Assembly: GCA_032716605.1 (NCBI GenBank)
Contig: CM064506.1
Coordinates: 17,123,779-17,187,778, forward strand
Direction of reading: 5' to 3'
Source: Paralithodes platypus
Lineage: Eukaryota; Arthropoda; Malacostraca; Decapoda; Lithodidae
DNA length: 64,000 nt
Below the pieces are notes generated by a model that was given only the letters and a program-made list of their open reading frames with translations, was not told the origin of the DNA and made no database searches. A program made the position numbers and the translations under genes. Of this stretch, positions 22,622 through 33,950 are shown one piece after another (the stretch's first letter is position 1; each line of letters opens with the position of its first letter).

Positions 22622-24180
22622 TGTGTATTATTGCGCCGCGGCCATCGACAGGGAGGTATTTTTTACAGTTTCTCGTATTTCACGTATAATGAATTTGCGA
22701 CGGTAAGTACATAGGCTAGGTCTACCCTATACACCAACAAAGTATCATTAATGAAAGTGATAACACACTAATAATCATCGATGGGGCCCCGTCACTGGTT
22801 GGTCGGTAACTTAAAACTAGGCTAGCCTAATCAACCGTCAATTTCACGAACAAATATTGGTAATTGTTTAGTTTATGTCCTCCTCTCTACTACTCAAAGT
22901 TTTGTATTTGGTTTAATATACACTTCCCAGGTCATTTGAACAGTTCTATTGCTACTATATATCATATAATACACCATAGAATACGTTTTGGTCAATTTAA
23001 AGATGATGTAATTAAATTGCTAAAAAATCGTTTCGATTGTTTTTATCTAGTTAGAGTTGTGTAAGGGTGTTTTGATGTGTGAAAATAGGCGTAAATGCAT
23101 ATTTACCCACTAAACAACAATCTAAAAACACGTCCCTTCACTCGCGAAAAATAACGGTCAATATACAGGAGGCGCTACAATATTGGTAAAAAATTAAGCT
23201 CAATAGCATGTGATTAAGCGATTTTTCTCCAAATTGTTGATGTAGGTGTCATTCCCGGGAAACTAACATAATACATATTATATGGATATTTACGTTTTAA
23301 GGGTTTGTTTATACTTCTTCTTTTTCGTCTTCATCTGGGAGACTTCATTTGCGTGACTGTCAGTCAACAACTGAGACATCTGGTGGCGAATGCAATGAAC
23401 TATACTGGTGGCGTCGTTAGCCAAGTAATCCCCCTACCTAATACATGCATAGAGTCTACGAGTTAACTGACACGTGATGCCTATCGAACAAACAGGTGAT
23501 GCCATGATTTGGAAAACAGGTGGCCCAGGATATAAGCTGTCAGTTTGACTCTGGCATCTTGTGTAGAGGGTGTGAGCCGATCAAAGCTTTTAGTTCCCCC
23601 GTCTTTAAAAAACACTGAGGCTGCTTAAGACCTTTTACGCCTTCCAATAAGTGTTAAACTGTCCAAAGTGCAATAACCAGTGTTCCAAATACAGCTGACG
23701 AGGACAGCTGGTTTTGAAATGCACATACACTTGTTTTTACATGGAAAAAATTTCGAAACAAAAATCCACCAGCTGTTGACCCAAGATGCTAGATAAGTGG
23801 TGATCGAAGCCTCTGCCAGCCAGGCAGCCCAGTACCTCCTCTCTGGTTCATTAAGGTAGTTGGTTGGTTGGGGACAACATAAAGGAGCCGGACCACAGCT
23901 AGCTCGGGAATCTTAATGGGTCATCGCAAAGTAACATAAAGTTAAAAGATTTTTTTTCGCATAGGATTAAACTGGCATGCAAGGGCTAGTTGGTTATACT
24001 GATTTTTTGGACGACAGTTAGCCCATCGATCTTTTTAGGGCCTAATAGATCCGGTAGAGCATAGGCTATACATCATTGCTATATATGTCATTAAGAGCTG
24101 AACTGTATTATAAGGGAGAACAAAAATAAAATAAAATACATAGGCCTACTGTAAAACAATAAGTTTTGTCAGCCAGTAAC
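22622..24180. other. Unassigned intergenic DNA with one arm of a long-range inverted repeat
   Basis: No gene recognised. Bases 22895-22990 are the reverse complement of 25445-25540 (shared words CACTTCCCAGGTCATTTGAA and ATATCATATAATACACCATA). The ORF at 22864-23064 covers this arm and has no domain. Confidence 0.6.
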
Positions 24181-24227
24181 CCCAACCAGCGGGGGTGTGG
24201 GGGCGGCAGCCCCGCACAATAATACTA

Positions 24228-24560
24228 GTTCGGTTAGGTAAGGTTGTTAGGTTAGGCTAATGTTAACCCCATTCTTACTAGGTTAGGTTAGGTAAGGTTG
24301 TTAGGGTTAGGCTAATGTTACCCCATTCTTACTAGGTTAGGTTAGGTAAGGTTGTTAGGTTAGGCTAATATTAACCCCATTCTTACTAGGTTTAGGTTAG
24401 GTAAGGTTTGTTAGGTTAGGCCGTAATGTTAACCCCATTCTTACTAGGTTAGGTTAGGTAAGGTTGTTAGGTTAGGCTAATGTTAACCCCATTCTTACTA
24501 GGTTAGTTTAGGTAAGGTTGTTAGGTTAGGCTAATGTTAACCCAATTCTTACTGCGTTAG
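24228..24560. repeat. Six-copy 54-bp tandem repeat with telomere-like TTAGG
   Basis: Units built as TACTAGGTTAGGTTAGGTAA, GGTTGTTAGGTTAGGCTAA and TGTTAACCCCATTCT repeat at about 54-base spacing. The array begins at the CTAG that ends a GC hairpin module (24187-24228). Single related units are at 8065-8096 and, inverted, 26458-26505. One copy carries extra bases at homopolymers. Confidence 0.85.
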
Positions 24561-24589
24561 GTTAGGCTAATGTTACACCTATGAAAACC

Positions 24590-24965
24590 CAAACAAAGAT
24601 TTTATTAAGGTTACTGTGTAATTTTAACATGAACATTAGTAAAATCCGAGCCAAGTTTCGTCAAAACTTGGCTCGTGTTTTCTAAATGTCGGGTTATATG
24701 GGTATGGAAATTTACAAAACCCGAGCCAACATGTTAATAAGGTTACTGTGTTATTTTCATTTTTAAATTAGTTATAACTTGGCTCGGGTTTTCAAAAAGT
24801 CGGGTTTTATGGGTCTGGAAATTGACAAAACCCGAGCCAATAATTTACCAAGGTTACTGTGTTTTTTTTCATTTTTACATTTGTTAAATCCGAGCCAAGT
24901 TTCGTCAAAACTTGGCTCGGGTTTTATGGGTCTGGAAATTGAACAAACCCGAGCCAAATTTGGGT
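24590..24965. repeat. Tandem array of hairpin-forming units
   Basis: Units contain the inverted repeat CGAGCCAAGTTT..AAACTTGGCTCG, perfect at 24648-24677 and again at 24890-24919. Variants of AACTTGGCTCGGGTTTT with CGGGTTTTATGGGTCTGG lie between. AAGGTTACTGTGT recurs every 110-130 bases. Each unit can extrude a cruciform. No coding content; chance ORFs in both directions come from the symmetry. Confidence 0.8.
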
Positions 24966-25397
24966 TACAAATGTGTATTATCGTGTTCTATAGTGTTCTA
25001 TACGCTTTTTACCCCTCAATTTCCCTGATCTTCATAGCCCTCCCCACTATCGGGGGGCGTGTCTTTAGATTGATGGATAATGAGTAAATGCTTAATTCCC
25101 ATTCAATTTCATCACTAGATACGACTAAAACACCAAAATCAAAATCAAAATAGCTGAAAAACACATTGTTGCGTCTCCTGTATATTAACCAAAATAACTA
25201 TTTGGCCATAACCGTTTGCCGTTGGAACAAAATATGTAAAGGGGGGGGGGGGGGCAAGCCCCCCCCCCCCAAGATTTATTGAAATCGTCATATATTTAAA
25301 CAGTAGGGGGCAAAAACCAAATTTTCCCCAACGCTTGGAAAATATTAAGGAAACCACCCACCAATTATTTTCATTATTTTTTTTTTAGATTTAGTTT

Positions 25398-25545
25398 ACG
25401 TAATTGTTTAGTTTAGGCTATGTCCTCTTTTTCTAGTTATTAAAAACGTATTCTATGGTGTATTATATGATATATAGTAACAATATAACTGTTCAAATGA
25501 CCTGGGAAGTGTATATTAAACCAAATACAAAACTTTGAATAATGA
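25398..25545. repeat. Junction of two long-range inverted repeats
   Basis: Bases 25445-25540 pair with 22895-22990. The adjoining bases 25398-25450 pair with 27038-27090 (AATTGTTTAGTTTAGGCTA and TGTCCTCTTTTTCTAGTTAT). One element family with three partial copies in two orientations is the simplest reading. Confidence 0.7.
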
Positions 25546-25631
25546 GGTAAGATATATGTGTTTTTTATCACTTTTCAACCCAAGACCAGCGGGGGTCTGG
25601 GGGCAGCAGCCCCCAGGATGCCCAGGTTACC

Positions 25632-25666
25632 TTAGGTTAGGTTAGGTTAGGTTAGGTTAGGTTAGG
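25632..25666 (+). repeat. Interstitial telomeric repeat (TTAGG)7
   Basis: Seven perfect TTAGG units, the arthropod telomere repeat. They are preceded by a GC hairpin module (25587-25614). Being internal, this is not a chromosome end. Confidence 0.95.
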
Positions 25667-25939
25667 TTAATTTAATGACCAGCTATGTAAATACAGTAGT
25701 GAACATTTGGTTTAGTCTGTGCTTAAAAAATCCCCACACCCCCGCTGGTTGGATAGTACATTGGATAGAAAATTAGGTAAATTCCTAGAGTTAATTAGAC
25801 TGAAAGGCAGGGAGAAAGAGGTCCGCCGAGTCGTGTTATGTGCCGTCTATGGGGAGGGGAACCCTGGACAAATATCGTTACAGGTTCTAGGTTCTGTATC
25901 TCCCTTAATAGAATTTTTCGAGGGTTGACACTTATTTTA

Positions 25940-28290
25940 ACATGGATTATAGGTTATATTAGGCCTAGGCCTACATCCTAAATGAAATTTAAAATATCTG
26001 TGAAATTTTTTGGGTTGTTTATATAATAGGCCTAGAAGGTACTGTGAGACACGTAATATGTTGAAGGGGGAGTTCTGCCCCCTCTAAACACCCGTCACTT
26101 ATGTCATCATAATCTGTTGTACTTCATAGGGGGTCCAATTAGGCCTAAGGAGAAAGTGAATTAACAGACGAAATTAGGCCGCAAACTACAATAACATAGC
26201 GGGCCGCCGTTTATGGGAGACTTTTTACAAATAATTTTCAATTTTAGCCTAATTTTCTCCCTTAATCGATTTTTCCAAATTATCAAACTTACATAAAATT
26301 GAAGTAGGCTACAGTTTAGGGTAAAATTCTAGTTTCACGTACACAGCGACAAAAGGGAGGCGCCGTTGTAAAGGCATAGCTTCCCGACCAACTATGAAGA
26401 TCAGGGAAATTGCTGGGTAAAAGACGTAATATAATGATAATAAACTACATTAACGACATTAGCCTAACCTAACAACCTTACCTAACCTAACCTAGTATTA
26501 TGTAATAGCTATGGTGCCGCATATGGGGAGATTTTTTTTTTTTTTGTACAGTAGGTATAATTCCTTATAATGCATTTCCGCCGCTTTGTACATATATAGG
26601 AATTAAGTATGGTATATGACAACTCTAAAGTAGCCATAGAAATTCATGAGTATGCTGTGAAAGCGAAACTAGAATTAAACCCAGTTTAGCCTAGGCTATA
26701 GGGATTCCAACATGCATTTAAAAATTGTCAGGAAAATTGGTGGGTGGTTTGCTTAGCCTAATAGGCCTATATACCAAACGCTTCTTCTTCTTCTTCGCGG
26801 CGGATGTAAACAAAGCCACCCGCCTCTTGCGAGGTAGGCGATAGCCTAGGGGATATTATTTTTTTTTCAGGATCAGTAATAAATTGTTAGCCTACGCACA
26901 TTTAGACACATAGGCCTATAGGAATGAAATACATGGTATAAGGAACCTGTAGGCCACGATAAAATCGATGTAGGCCTAGGCTATGAATTTAATTAGGCCT
27001 ACATCATCTTTATATTCATATTGTCCTACATTTTTAATAACTAGAAAAAGAGGACATAGGCCTAGGCCTAGGCTAAACTAAACAATTAGGCCTACGCAAA
27101 TATTTTCTGTTATGGGCAGGCTAGCACTAATTGTAGCCTAAAGTAAAGTTGAGTAGCATTACGATAATCGGCGTAGTTTTACACCCTGGTAAATACTAGG
27201 ATAGCCAATACCCGGTCAGAGGTAAGAAGAAGAAGAGTCCTGCAGTAGTCTCCTTGAATACTACCTAATCGAGTCCTCATTCAGCCACTTTGCCTTCCCT
27301 TCCGAATCCGTAGGCTAGGAGCCTAGCCTAGGCCTATGCGGCCCCTAGCCTATCTCTGCCAATTTCATTGTATTTTCCTCCTTGAAGGAAGACCACGGGT
27401 CTTACCTCAGGCTCTTAGCTCGTCGTCCCTGGTTCGAACCTACCTCCTCGATCATCTCGATGTATACTAGGCTATAGCGGCAAGTATAGCCTAGGTCCTT
27501 CACTCCCACACTTTCTTTCACAAACTTTCTTACCAGGTCCACCTGCTATTTTGTCTTCTTCTTCTTCTTATTGTTGTTTAAATGTGCAGTTTGCTTGGAG
27601 GGTTGTGGTGTCTCCAGATTACTGCACAGGTGTTTTAGGAGGGGTGAAAAGAACAATTGTTAGTATAATAGGGGTTAGGAGAGATAGTAAAGGTGGATTT
27701 TATACTACTGTACTGTATATGGGGGGTAAGTTTGTCGTTGTCTTTTGAGGTCAGGGTGATTTAAGTGTAGGTGAGGGTGAGGTCAGAGATGATGATGATC
27801 AGTTGTAGTACAGTACAGTACTGCTCTATGTGTACTGTGTGATTCAAGTCAAGGTGAGGGTGAGGTTTGTCTTGTTCTTGTTCTTGTTCACTTTAAGGGC
27901 ACCTCAGGTGGGAGTCGGACGACCACCTGCTACAGCCCTACCTCGCTTCCACTGGCCACACAACAAAAGAGAGTTAAGGCCCGGCGGGCTAAAAGTAAAA
28001 AACACTGGCCACAAAACAAGGGTGTTAATGGAAGTGCCCTGCGGGCGAATGACAAGTGACTCTCTAGAACACCACAACATAAAACACTGAAAAACACTAT
28101 GCCAGGAGCGAGCAGACCTCAGGTTTGTCTTAATGGGCGGGAAACTTGGGTTGGCCCTTTCAAGTTCAGCTTCTTCTTCTTCTTCTTCTTCTTTAGAACC
28201 CGCCCGCAGACCGTGCAGATCCACAGGGCTGACCTTTGTATCGGTACTGGCTCAGAAACGTTAGTAGGAGGGAAAGGTTAGAGTAGAAGG
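25940..28290. other. Unassigned DNA rich in the palindrome AGGCCT
   Basis: TAGGCCTA and AGGCCTAGGCCT recur roughly twenty times between 25965 and 27340. No coding region is supported; the open frames at 27551-27748 and 27830-28090 have no motif. A possible B box (GGTTCGAACC at 27432) stands without a convincing A box. CTT/TTC runs lie at about 27553 and 28170-28192. Confidence 0.55.
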
Positions 28291-28363
28291 ATAGTTTAAG
28301 AGAATTTTTTTTTTTTTTTTTTTGCTATAAACCCCCCCCCCCCTCACATCCTCCCCCCCCCCC

Positions 28364-30900
28364 TCACACATTTCTCTTCCTCCACATTTTCTCCAACATC
28401 CTCTTCACCATCTCCATGTCTTGTGTTTCCATCTCCTGTGTTAACCCCAATAGCGCCCCTACCCCTCTATCTTCTCTCTGCTTAATCTCCTCCCACCCCC
28501 TCTCCCCAACTCTATTCCTCATGTACCTCTCCAACTCGTCTCTCTCCTCATTATATCTTGTACATTCCGTTACTATGTGTTCTACATCCTCCACTATTGG
28601 GTCTCCTCCCATTTCACATTGATTGCAGTGCGGTCCCACTCCATTCCATCTCCTTGTTCTCTCATTCGTCTCTAGCGATCCTGTTCTTGCTTTAAATAGT
28701 AGTTTCGATCCCCATCCTCCATCATAGAATAGTTCTCTAGCTGGTTTTTCCTTCTCTCTATAATATGCCAGCGTGGCTTTATTTTCTACCCCCTCCCTCC
28801 ACTTTCTTCTCCCCTCCTCCTCTATCCCTTTCTCTATCTCTCTGACACATCCCCTCCCATTTTCTAGTATGACCCACTCCTCTCTCTCATTTCGTTTTCT
28901 AAATTCCCCTCCCACCCGGTCCTGTTTTATATTTATCCTCCCCAATCTTTTTTGGCACTCTCTGTTCCATTTACTTTGCTCGCTCGCCCATCTGTATACC
29001 TTCCCCGGCCACCTATCTTCCTCCATCCCCTCTAGCCTCACTTTGTACTTCCCTTTCGCTTTCCCAATCCTTTCCTCAAACGTACTCCACCCCATCTCCC
29101 CTCGGATTGCTTCTTGTGCTACGTATTTATTTGCCCCCAATCCTGTCCTCCCGATTTTATTCTGTACTGTTTCTAATTTCTTCGTTTCCGCCTCTGTTGT
29201 TTCTACCGCCTCTAAGCCGTACATTATGGCAGGTACTCCTAATCCTTTCCACAGCCCTCGCACTATTTCATAGCTATTCGCTCTTAGCCTTGTCGCGCTC
29301 CATAGTCTCCCATTCCATTGTTGCATTTGTCCCACCTTTTCACTTTTCGCCTTCTCAAACCCTTTCTCCGTAATCGTTACCCCCAGATATTTATACTCCC
29401 TTGTCTTCTTCATTCTGTTTCCTTCCAATGTCCATTCCTCGTCCTCTTGAAGCTCTCCATTCATTTTCATCACCTGGCTCTTTTCTTTACTAAATCTTAC
29501 TTCAAGTTCCTCCCCGAATCTCGTTGCTTCCTCTAGTAGTCTCTGCCGTCTCCTCCCGTTTCTGCCATCAGAACTACGTCGGCAGCAAACAGCAGTACCC
29601 CCAGTCTTTCCTTGTTTATCTGAATCCCCTCCCCCACTTTTTTTATCCTCTGTGTCATGCGATAATACGCACCCCTGCCTTACCCCCCTCTTGCTTTCTA
29701 CCCATCCCGTTTCTATATTTCCTAGCGCGTACTTCGCTTTTGTTCCTTGGTACATCGATGTTATGATGTTTATATACTTTTCTGGTATTCCACTCCTTGC
29801 CATTATTTTCCACAGCAGTTCCCTATTTACTCTATCATAGGCTTTCTCTATATCCAGGAATGCACAGTAACCCTTTTTTTCTCTCTTTTCATTTTCCCCA
29901 TCACTTCGCTTAGTATATAGATATTATCTGTCCCCCTCCTGTCTCTTCTGAACCCATTTTGCTCATCACTTATTATTCCGTTTCCCTCTATGGCTCTATT
30001 CATCCTTTCCTTTAATATCCCGCAGAAGAGTTTCCCTATTGTGTTTGTCACTGTCACTGGCCTGTAGCTTTTCATTTCCTTCTTACTCTTGTACCCTCCC
30101 TTGTGCAATAGTGTTACTCTCGCTTCATTCCATCTTTCTGGTACTCTCTCATTTCCCATTACCTCATTAAACATTTTCTTCAGCCTTCTTGCCATTTCTT
30201 CCCCCCCCCCCCCTCTATGTACATTTCATTTGGTATCCCATCCGGGCCGGTCGCCTTTCCCTTTTTTAGTGCTTTGATCCCTCTCCTTACTTCTTCTATT
30301 GTGAGCTCCCTTTCCATTTCCATCTTATCCTGTTCTGGTAGCCTTCTCTCTCTCATTTCCAAGTTCCATTCCCTCCCCTCCCCTTGTTCATTTACTCCCC
30401 CTATTTCCTCCCAGTATCGCTTTATTTCAATCTTTATTTCTTCTGTCTTTATTATTCTATCTCCCACTATTAGTTCCACGCTTTCTTCCTCTCTACCGGT
30501 CTCACCTCTTAACATCCTATACCACTCCTTTTGGCCCTCTTTCCCCTTGCTTCTGATCTTTTCTACTTCTTCTTTCTTTTTATCATTGCCTCTTGTATTA
30601 GTATTTTTACCTTCTTCCTTTTCTCCTCGTATGCCCTTACCGCTTGTCTTTCTTCTCGTTCCCTCTCTCCGCCTTCCCTCCTATTTCTCTCTATCATCCT
30701 TCTCCTTTCTCTGTTCGCATCCCTTCTTTCACTTCTTGCTTGTTTTATTTCCCCATTCCACCAAGGTTTTTGTTTTCTTTTTCCTGTCCATCTTCTTATT
30801 CTTCCTATACTCCTTTCTGCCGCTCTATTTATGTCCATCATCAACTCTCCGTCCATTTCTTCTATGCTCCCCTCTCTTCTTTCCCCTATTTCTTCCAGGT
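28364..30900 (-). pseudogene. LINE ORF2 RT and C-terminus with mutated active site
   Basis: Pieces: linker 30856-30563, start of RT 30515-30180 (KGKATGPDGIPNEMY), 30195-29848 (YRPVTVTNTIGKLF, DEQNGFRRDRRG), then 29803-28364 (GVRQGCVLS, YKYLGVTITEKG, and a C-terminal CNQC..H..C finger of CX2C..HX4C type). At 29589-29578 the active-site box reads FAADV where FADD is expected, so the first catalytic Asp is Ala. Bases between GCVLS and this box are also deleted. The last 479-codon frame is open but cannot encode an active polymerase. Confidence 0.8.
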
Positions 30901-30943
30901 AACCTCTGTATTCTACCCATCTTTCACTTTTTAGATTCCATCT

Positions 30944-31511
30944 AAGGGGAGGTGTGGTGGAGTGGTCTTGCCACTGGCCTGGTAATCCAAAGGTCCCGGG
31001 TTCAAATCCTGATGTATCAATGGGAAGATATTATTGGGATGGAATTTGTGCTGTACCTAGTATCAGTGCATTACCACAAGCCCACCGAAACGTCAATAAA
31101 ATTACCCTCATCGTTCCCTGATTAAATAGCACTGTATGAATATTCCCATATTCAAAATATGCTATAGGGGTGCAATGCCTGATGAGTTATCTGCTCAACA
31201 GGTGGCATTGTGTGTGTGTAAGTGTGAGAGTCCGAGTGTAGGGGATGAGACAGTGAAGCACGGGAACGAGGTGGCTTCAGAGATGGGGTCGTTTCGGGCC
31301 ATGAGTGAGCACCGTGCCTCATGTGAAGGCAAGATGGCAGGTGCTCGTTGTACTCTACGTGCTTCACATGTCTCACTCCCTAGACTGGAACAAGACCTCA
31401 CGGGCTTCACTGTTCATTGTAAAGCGGTGAATGTTAAGGCTCTCAGCCTATGCCCGAGAGGAAGTAAGTTGGAATATAAAAAAAAAATAAAAAAATAAAA
31501 ATCTATTAATC
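30944..31511 (+). mobile_element. tRNA-derived SINE inside the LINE endonuclease
   Basis: An 8-bp target duplication TTCCATCT (30936-30943 and 31512-31519) frames it. The head at about 30950-31015 is tRNA-like: A-box-like GTGGTGGAGTGGTC, an anticodon-arm-like TGGCCTGGTAATCCA, and B box GGTTCAAATCC. A body of about 450 bases follows, with GTGTGTGTAAGTGTGAG, and an A-rich tail (31479-31500). The body's open frame (31136-31498) shows no protein motif. It would be Pol III transcribed and moved by a LINE; the partner is not obvious here. Confidence 0.8.
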
Positions 31512-32326
31512 TTCCATCTCGTGTTTCATTTGCTTTTCCATTCCTTTGTGTAGTTTATCACCATGAGTCTGTGGTCGCTTTGTATCCCTACTTAATTTTC
31601 TTCATCTATCCACATGTTTTGGATCTCTTCCCTTGCTCTTCCATTCGCTAGTATGAAGTCTATCGCCGATCTTTGGCCTTCTCCGTGTCTTGCCCATGTC
31701 GCCTTCCCCTCTCCCATTGTTTGGTTCAGTATTTCCATGTCATTTTCTTCCGCAAATTGGATCAAGGCTTCTCCATTCCCATTTATCCTCTCCCCTAGTA
31801 TCCCTATATGTGCATTCATGTCTCCCATTATAATTATCTCCTCTTCCTCCCTACCCCTTATCATTTCCTGTATTCCTTGGTACTTGATTCTGTTTTCTTC
31901 ACGTTCCCTTCTCCCCCCTTCCACCGTGAAGTACCCTATTATTGCTGTTATTTTTTCTTCCCTTCCATTATTCATCCTCGCTAGCGTCACTCCCATTATA
32001 TCCTCCATTTCCTTTGATTCTCCACCCTTTAGTTTCTCTATTTTCCATTTTGAGTTGTTCCTAATCATTAACCCTACCCCTCCCCCTTTCTTTTCTGATT
32101 TCTCCCTCCCTCTCCCAATGAGCGTATATTTATCCCCTTCCCATTTTGTCTCTCCCCTAAGGTGTGTTTCTGTTATTCCTATCATTTCCATTTCCCACTC
32201 ACTCCATACCTCTTCAATGTCTTGTATTTTCCCTCTATTCATCCCATTTATGTTTACACATCCTATTTTTATTCCTCGGTATACGTTACCCCCCTCCCCC
32301 CGCTCTTTCCCTTTGTTCTTCTTCAC
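31512..32326 (-). pseudogene. LINE ORF2 N-terminus: APE-type endonuclease
   Basis: The conserved residues of an apurinic-like endonuclease are present in order: GCVNINGMNRG (Asn), GITETHLRG (Glu), IIMGDMNAHIG (Asp, Asn), SAIDFILAN (Asp), then in another frame near 31575 QSDHRLMVI (Asp, His). It would nick the target to prime reverse transcription. A stop and frame change near 31592 and the SINE at 30944-31511 separate it from the RT. Confidence 0.8.
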
Positions 32327-32537
32327 CTTTTTTTCCCTTGTTCTTCTGCTTTCTCTTCCTTTCTCTTTCTTCCCCTCCTCCTCCTTCTTTCTCTCCCACC
32401 GTTCTTTCTCCCATGTCTAAGTTTCCCTCTACTTCCTTTTCAATCTTCTTCTCATTTCCCTCTCGCTTTTCTTCCTTTCCCTTCTCTTTTTTCTCATCCT
32501 CCCTTTCTCCTCCCGCTTCCTCTCTTCTCCCCTTCTT

Positions 32538-33623
32538 TCACCTTTCCGTGTTCCTTAGCCACTCTTTCCTCTGCTCCTCACTTTCTTCTATTGCTCTCCT
32601 AATCTTTCCCCTTACGGTCCATTTCCCCGCTTCTGACAGGTGTATTCCATCCCTCGCAAAATCTCCTGGGCTCAGCTTGTAGTCTGGGTCGATGTATCCT
32701 ACTCCTGCTTCATCCCTTGCCCATAGCCATTTGTTCATTTCTCCAATATCCCTCTGCATTCTCTCATTTGTCATCTTTCTCTCTTTCTCGTATTGCCCCG
32801 TTTTCCCTTCCCTTGGCCTTTCTATAATTCCCACCACCCATACCATTACCATTGGGTTGGTTTCTTTGAAGTTTTTTATTCCTTCCATTACTGCTCCTAC
32901 CGTTCCTTCTGCTCCTTTCCCCTCTAGCCCATTTCCTCCCCCCTGTATCACTACAGTTCCACCTTCCCTCTTGTCCATTTCTGTGTTCCTCAAACCTCGC
33001 ATTATTCTTTCTATATCCGCCCCTGGGAGGCTTATCACACTTCTCCCTCTCTTTTCCTTGCCCAACAGTTCCTCCCCCATCCATCTTATCGTGCTGTCCC
33101 CTATCAGTAGTACCCGGTCCTCTCTAGCATCCCTTCTCCATCCCCTTTGTTCCACCCTTCTGTCTGTTCCCCTTTCTCCTTTGTTCATATCTTCCTGGTA
33201 CTGGTGATGCGTTCTCTCCTCCGTATCCCTTCTTTCTCTCCCTTCACTCTGCCTCCTCCTCTGTCCACCCCATTCTTCCCTTTCCTCTTTTTCCCCCCTG
33301 TATCTCTTTGCCCTTCCCTCATTTCTTTCGCTTCCCCTCTGTTTCTTCTCATCCCCTCCACACCCATATCCCTTCTCCACTTGTCGGCCTCCTTCATCAC
33401 CTCCACCCTTATATGCCTTCCCTTCCCTTCTATTCTCCTCTCCACCCCCTTGAGCTTCCCCTGGTCGGGTCTTCTCTGCCCTTGCAATCCCCCGTTCAAT
33501 CATTCTTCCCACTTGGTCATTTAGCTCTTTGACTTGTTCCCTTAACTCTTTCCTCTCCGCCTTCATGCTAACTCTCTCAGTTTCCCATTCCTTTGCCATC
33601 TCCCTATGGCCATCTCTCTCCAT
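32538..33623 (-). CDS. LINE ORF1 protein with coiled coil and SGNH hydrolase domain
   Basis: 361 residues. Residues 1-60 are heptad-rich (coiled coil), and about 60-170 are very basic and Gly/Arg/Glu-rich, likely nucleic-acid binding. From about 172 the SGNH fold is visible: RVLLIGDSTIRW carries the catalytic Ser, VIQGGGNGLEG the block III Asn, and DGIHLSEAGK near the C-terminus the Asp/His pair. Esterase-type ORF1 proteins are known from CR1/L2-like LINEs; their substrate is unclear and they may act on membranes or chaperone RNA. An upstream open frame (33940-33662) is probably its true N-terminus, shifted by an indel. Confidence 0.75.
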   Translation of the reverse strand: MERDGHREMAKEWETERVSMKAERKELREQVKELNDQVGRMIERGIARAEKTRPGEAQGGGEENRREGKAYKGGGDEGGRQVEKGYGCGGDEKKQRGSERNEGRAKRYRGEKEEREEWGGQRRRQSEGRERRDTEERTHHQYQEDMNKGERGTDRRVEQRGWRRDAREDRVLLIGDSTIRWMGEELLGKEKRGRSVISLPGADIERIMRGLRNTEMDKREGGTVVIQGGGNGLEGKGAEGTVGAVMEGIKNFKETNPMVMVWVVGIIERPREGKTGQYEKERKMTNERMQRDIGEMNKWLWARDEAGVGYIDPDYKLSPGDFARDGIHLSEAGKWTVRGKIRRAIEESEEQRKEWLRNTER

Positions 33624-33950
33624 TCTCCATTTCCTCTACCCTTTTCCTCCATCTCTTTTCCTCATTTGCCGCTGCGATTTCCACTTGTCCTATGCCCTGT
33701 TTTAGGCCCCATACCCTCTACTTCACTTTCCTTTCTCTGTATGTTTAGTTTCTCCTTAATTTTTTCCTTTTCCTCGCTTATTCTTTCTCTGTCTTCTTTC
33801 CACCTCTTTTCTATTTCCTCCCTCCCACCAGCAGGTGAAAGTATTGAGGGATACTCCTTTACAATGGCACCTCTGTTGAAGGTCTGTAGACTCTGTTTTC
33901 GGGAGGCCATGTTTGCAGCACCATCTAAACATCTAAACAACTGCTAGGAT

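Larger units (their letters stand above)
28306..33950 (-). mobile_element. Long LINE with SGNH-esterase ORF1
   Basis: Minus-strand order: ORF1 N-terminus (33940-33662), ORF1 coiled coil and esterase domain (33623-32538), endonuclease (32326-31512, then split by a SINE), RT (30900-29530), C-terminus (to 28364), then G-runs and an A-tail (28323-28306). At about 5 kb without the SINE it is close to full length for a two-ORF LINE. Frame changes occur between the ORF1 pieces, within RT and at an internal RT deletion. The strongly purine-biased coding strand gives long false ORFs opposite it. Confidence 0.85.

Noticed and set aside
24180..25670. True telomere
   Set aside because: TTAGG tracts are short, interrupted and internal, with long unique sequence on both sides.
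25719..25928. 69-codon ORF
   Set aside because: No motif; starts in repeat-derived DNA and is short enough to be chance.
27395..27445. tRNA or SINE head near GGTTCGAACC
   Set aside because: Good B box but no A box at the right distance and no cloverleaf by eye.
30950..31015. Functional tRNA gene
   Set aside because: Mismatched anticodon stem, and attached to a SINE body with target duplications and A-rich tail.
30217..33624. Long plus-strand ORFs rich in Ser, Phe, Pro and Leu (for example 30217-30945, 31614-32420, 32164-32682)
   Set aside because: They are the antisense of a purine-rich LINE coding strand; the minus strand carries the endonuclease, RT and SGNH motifs.
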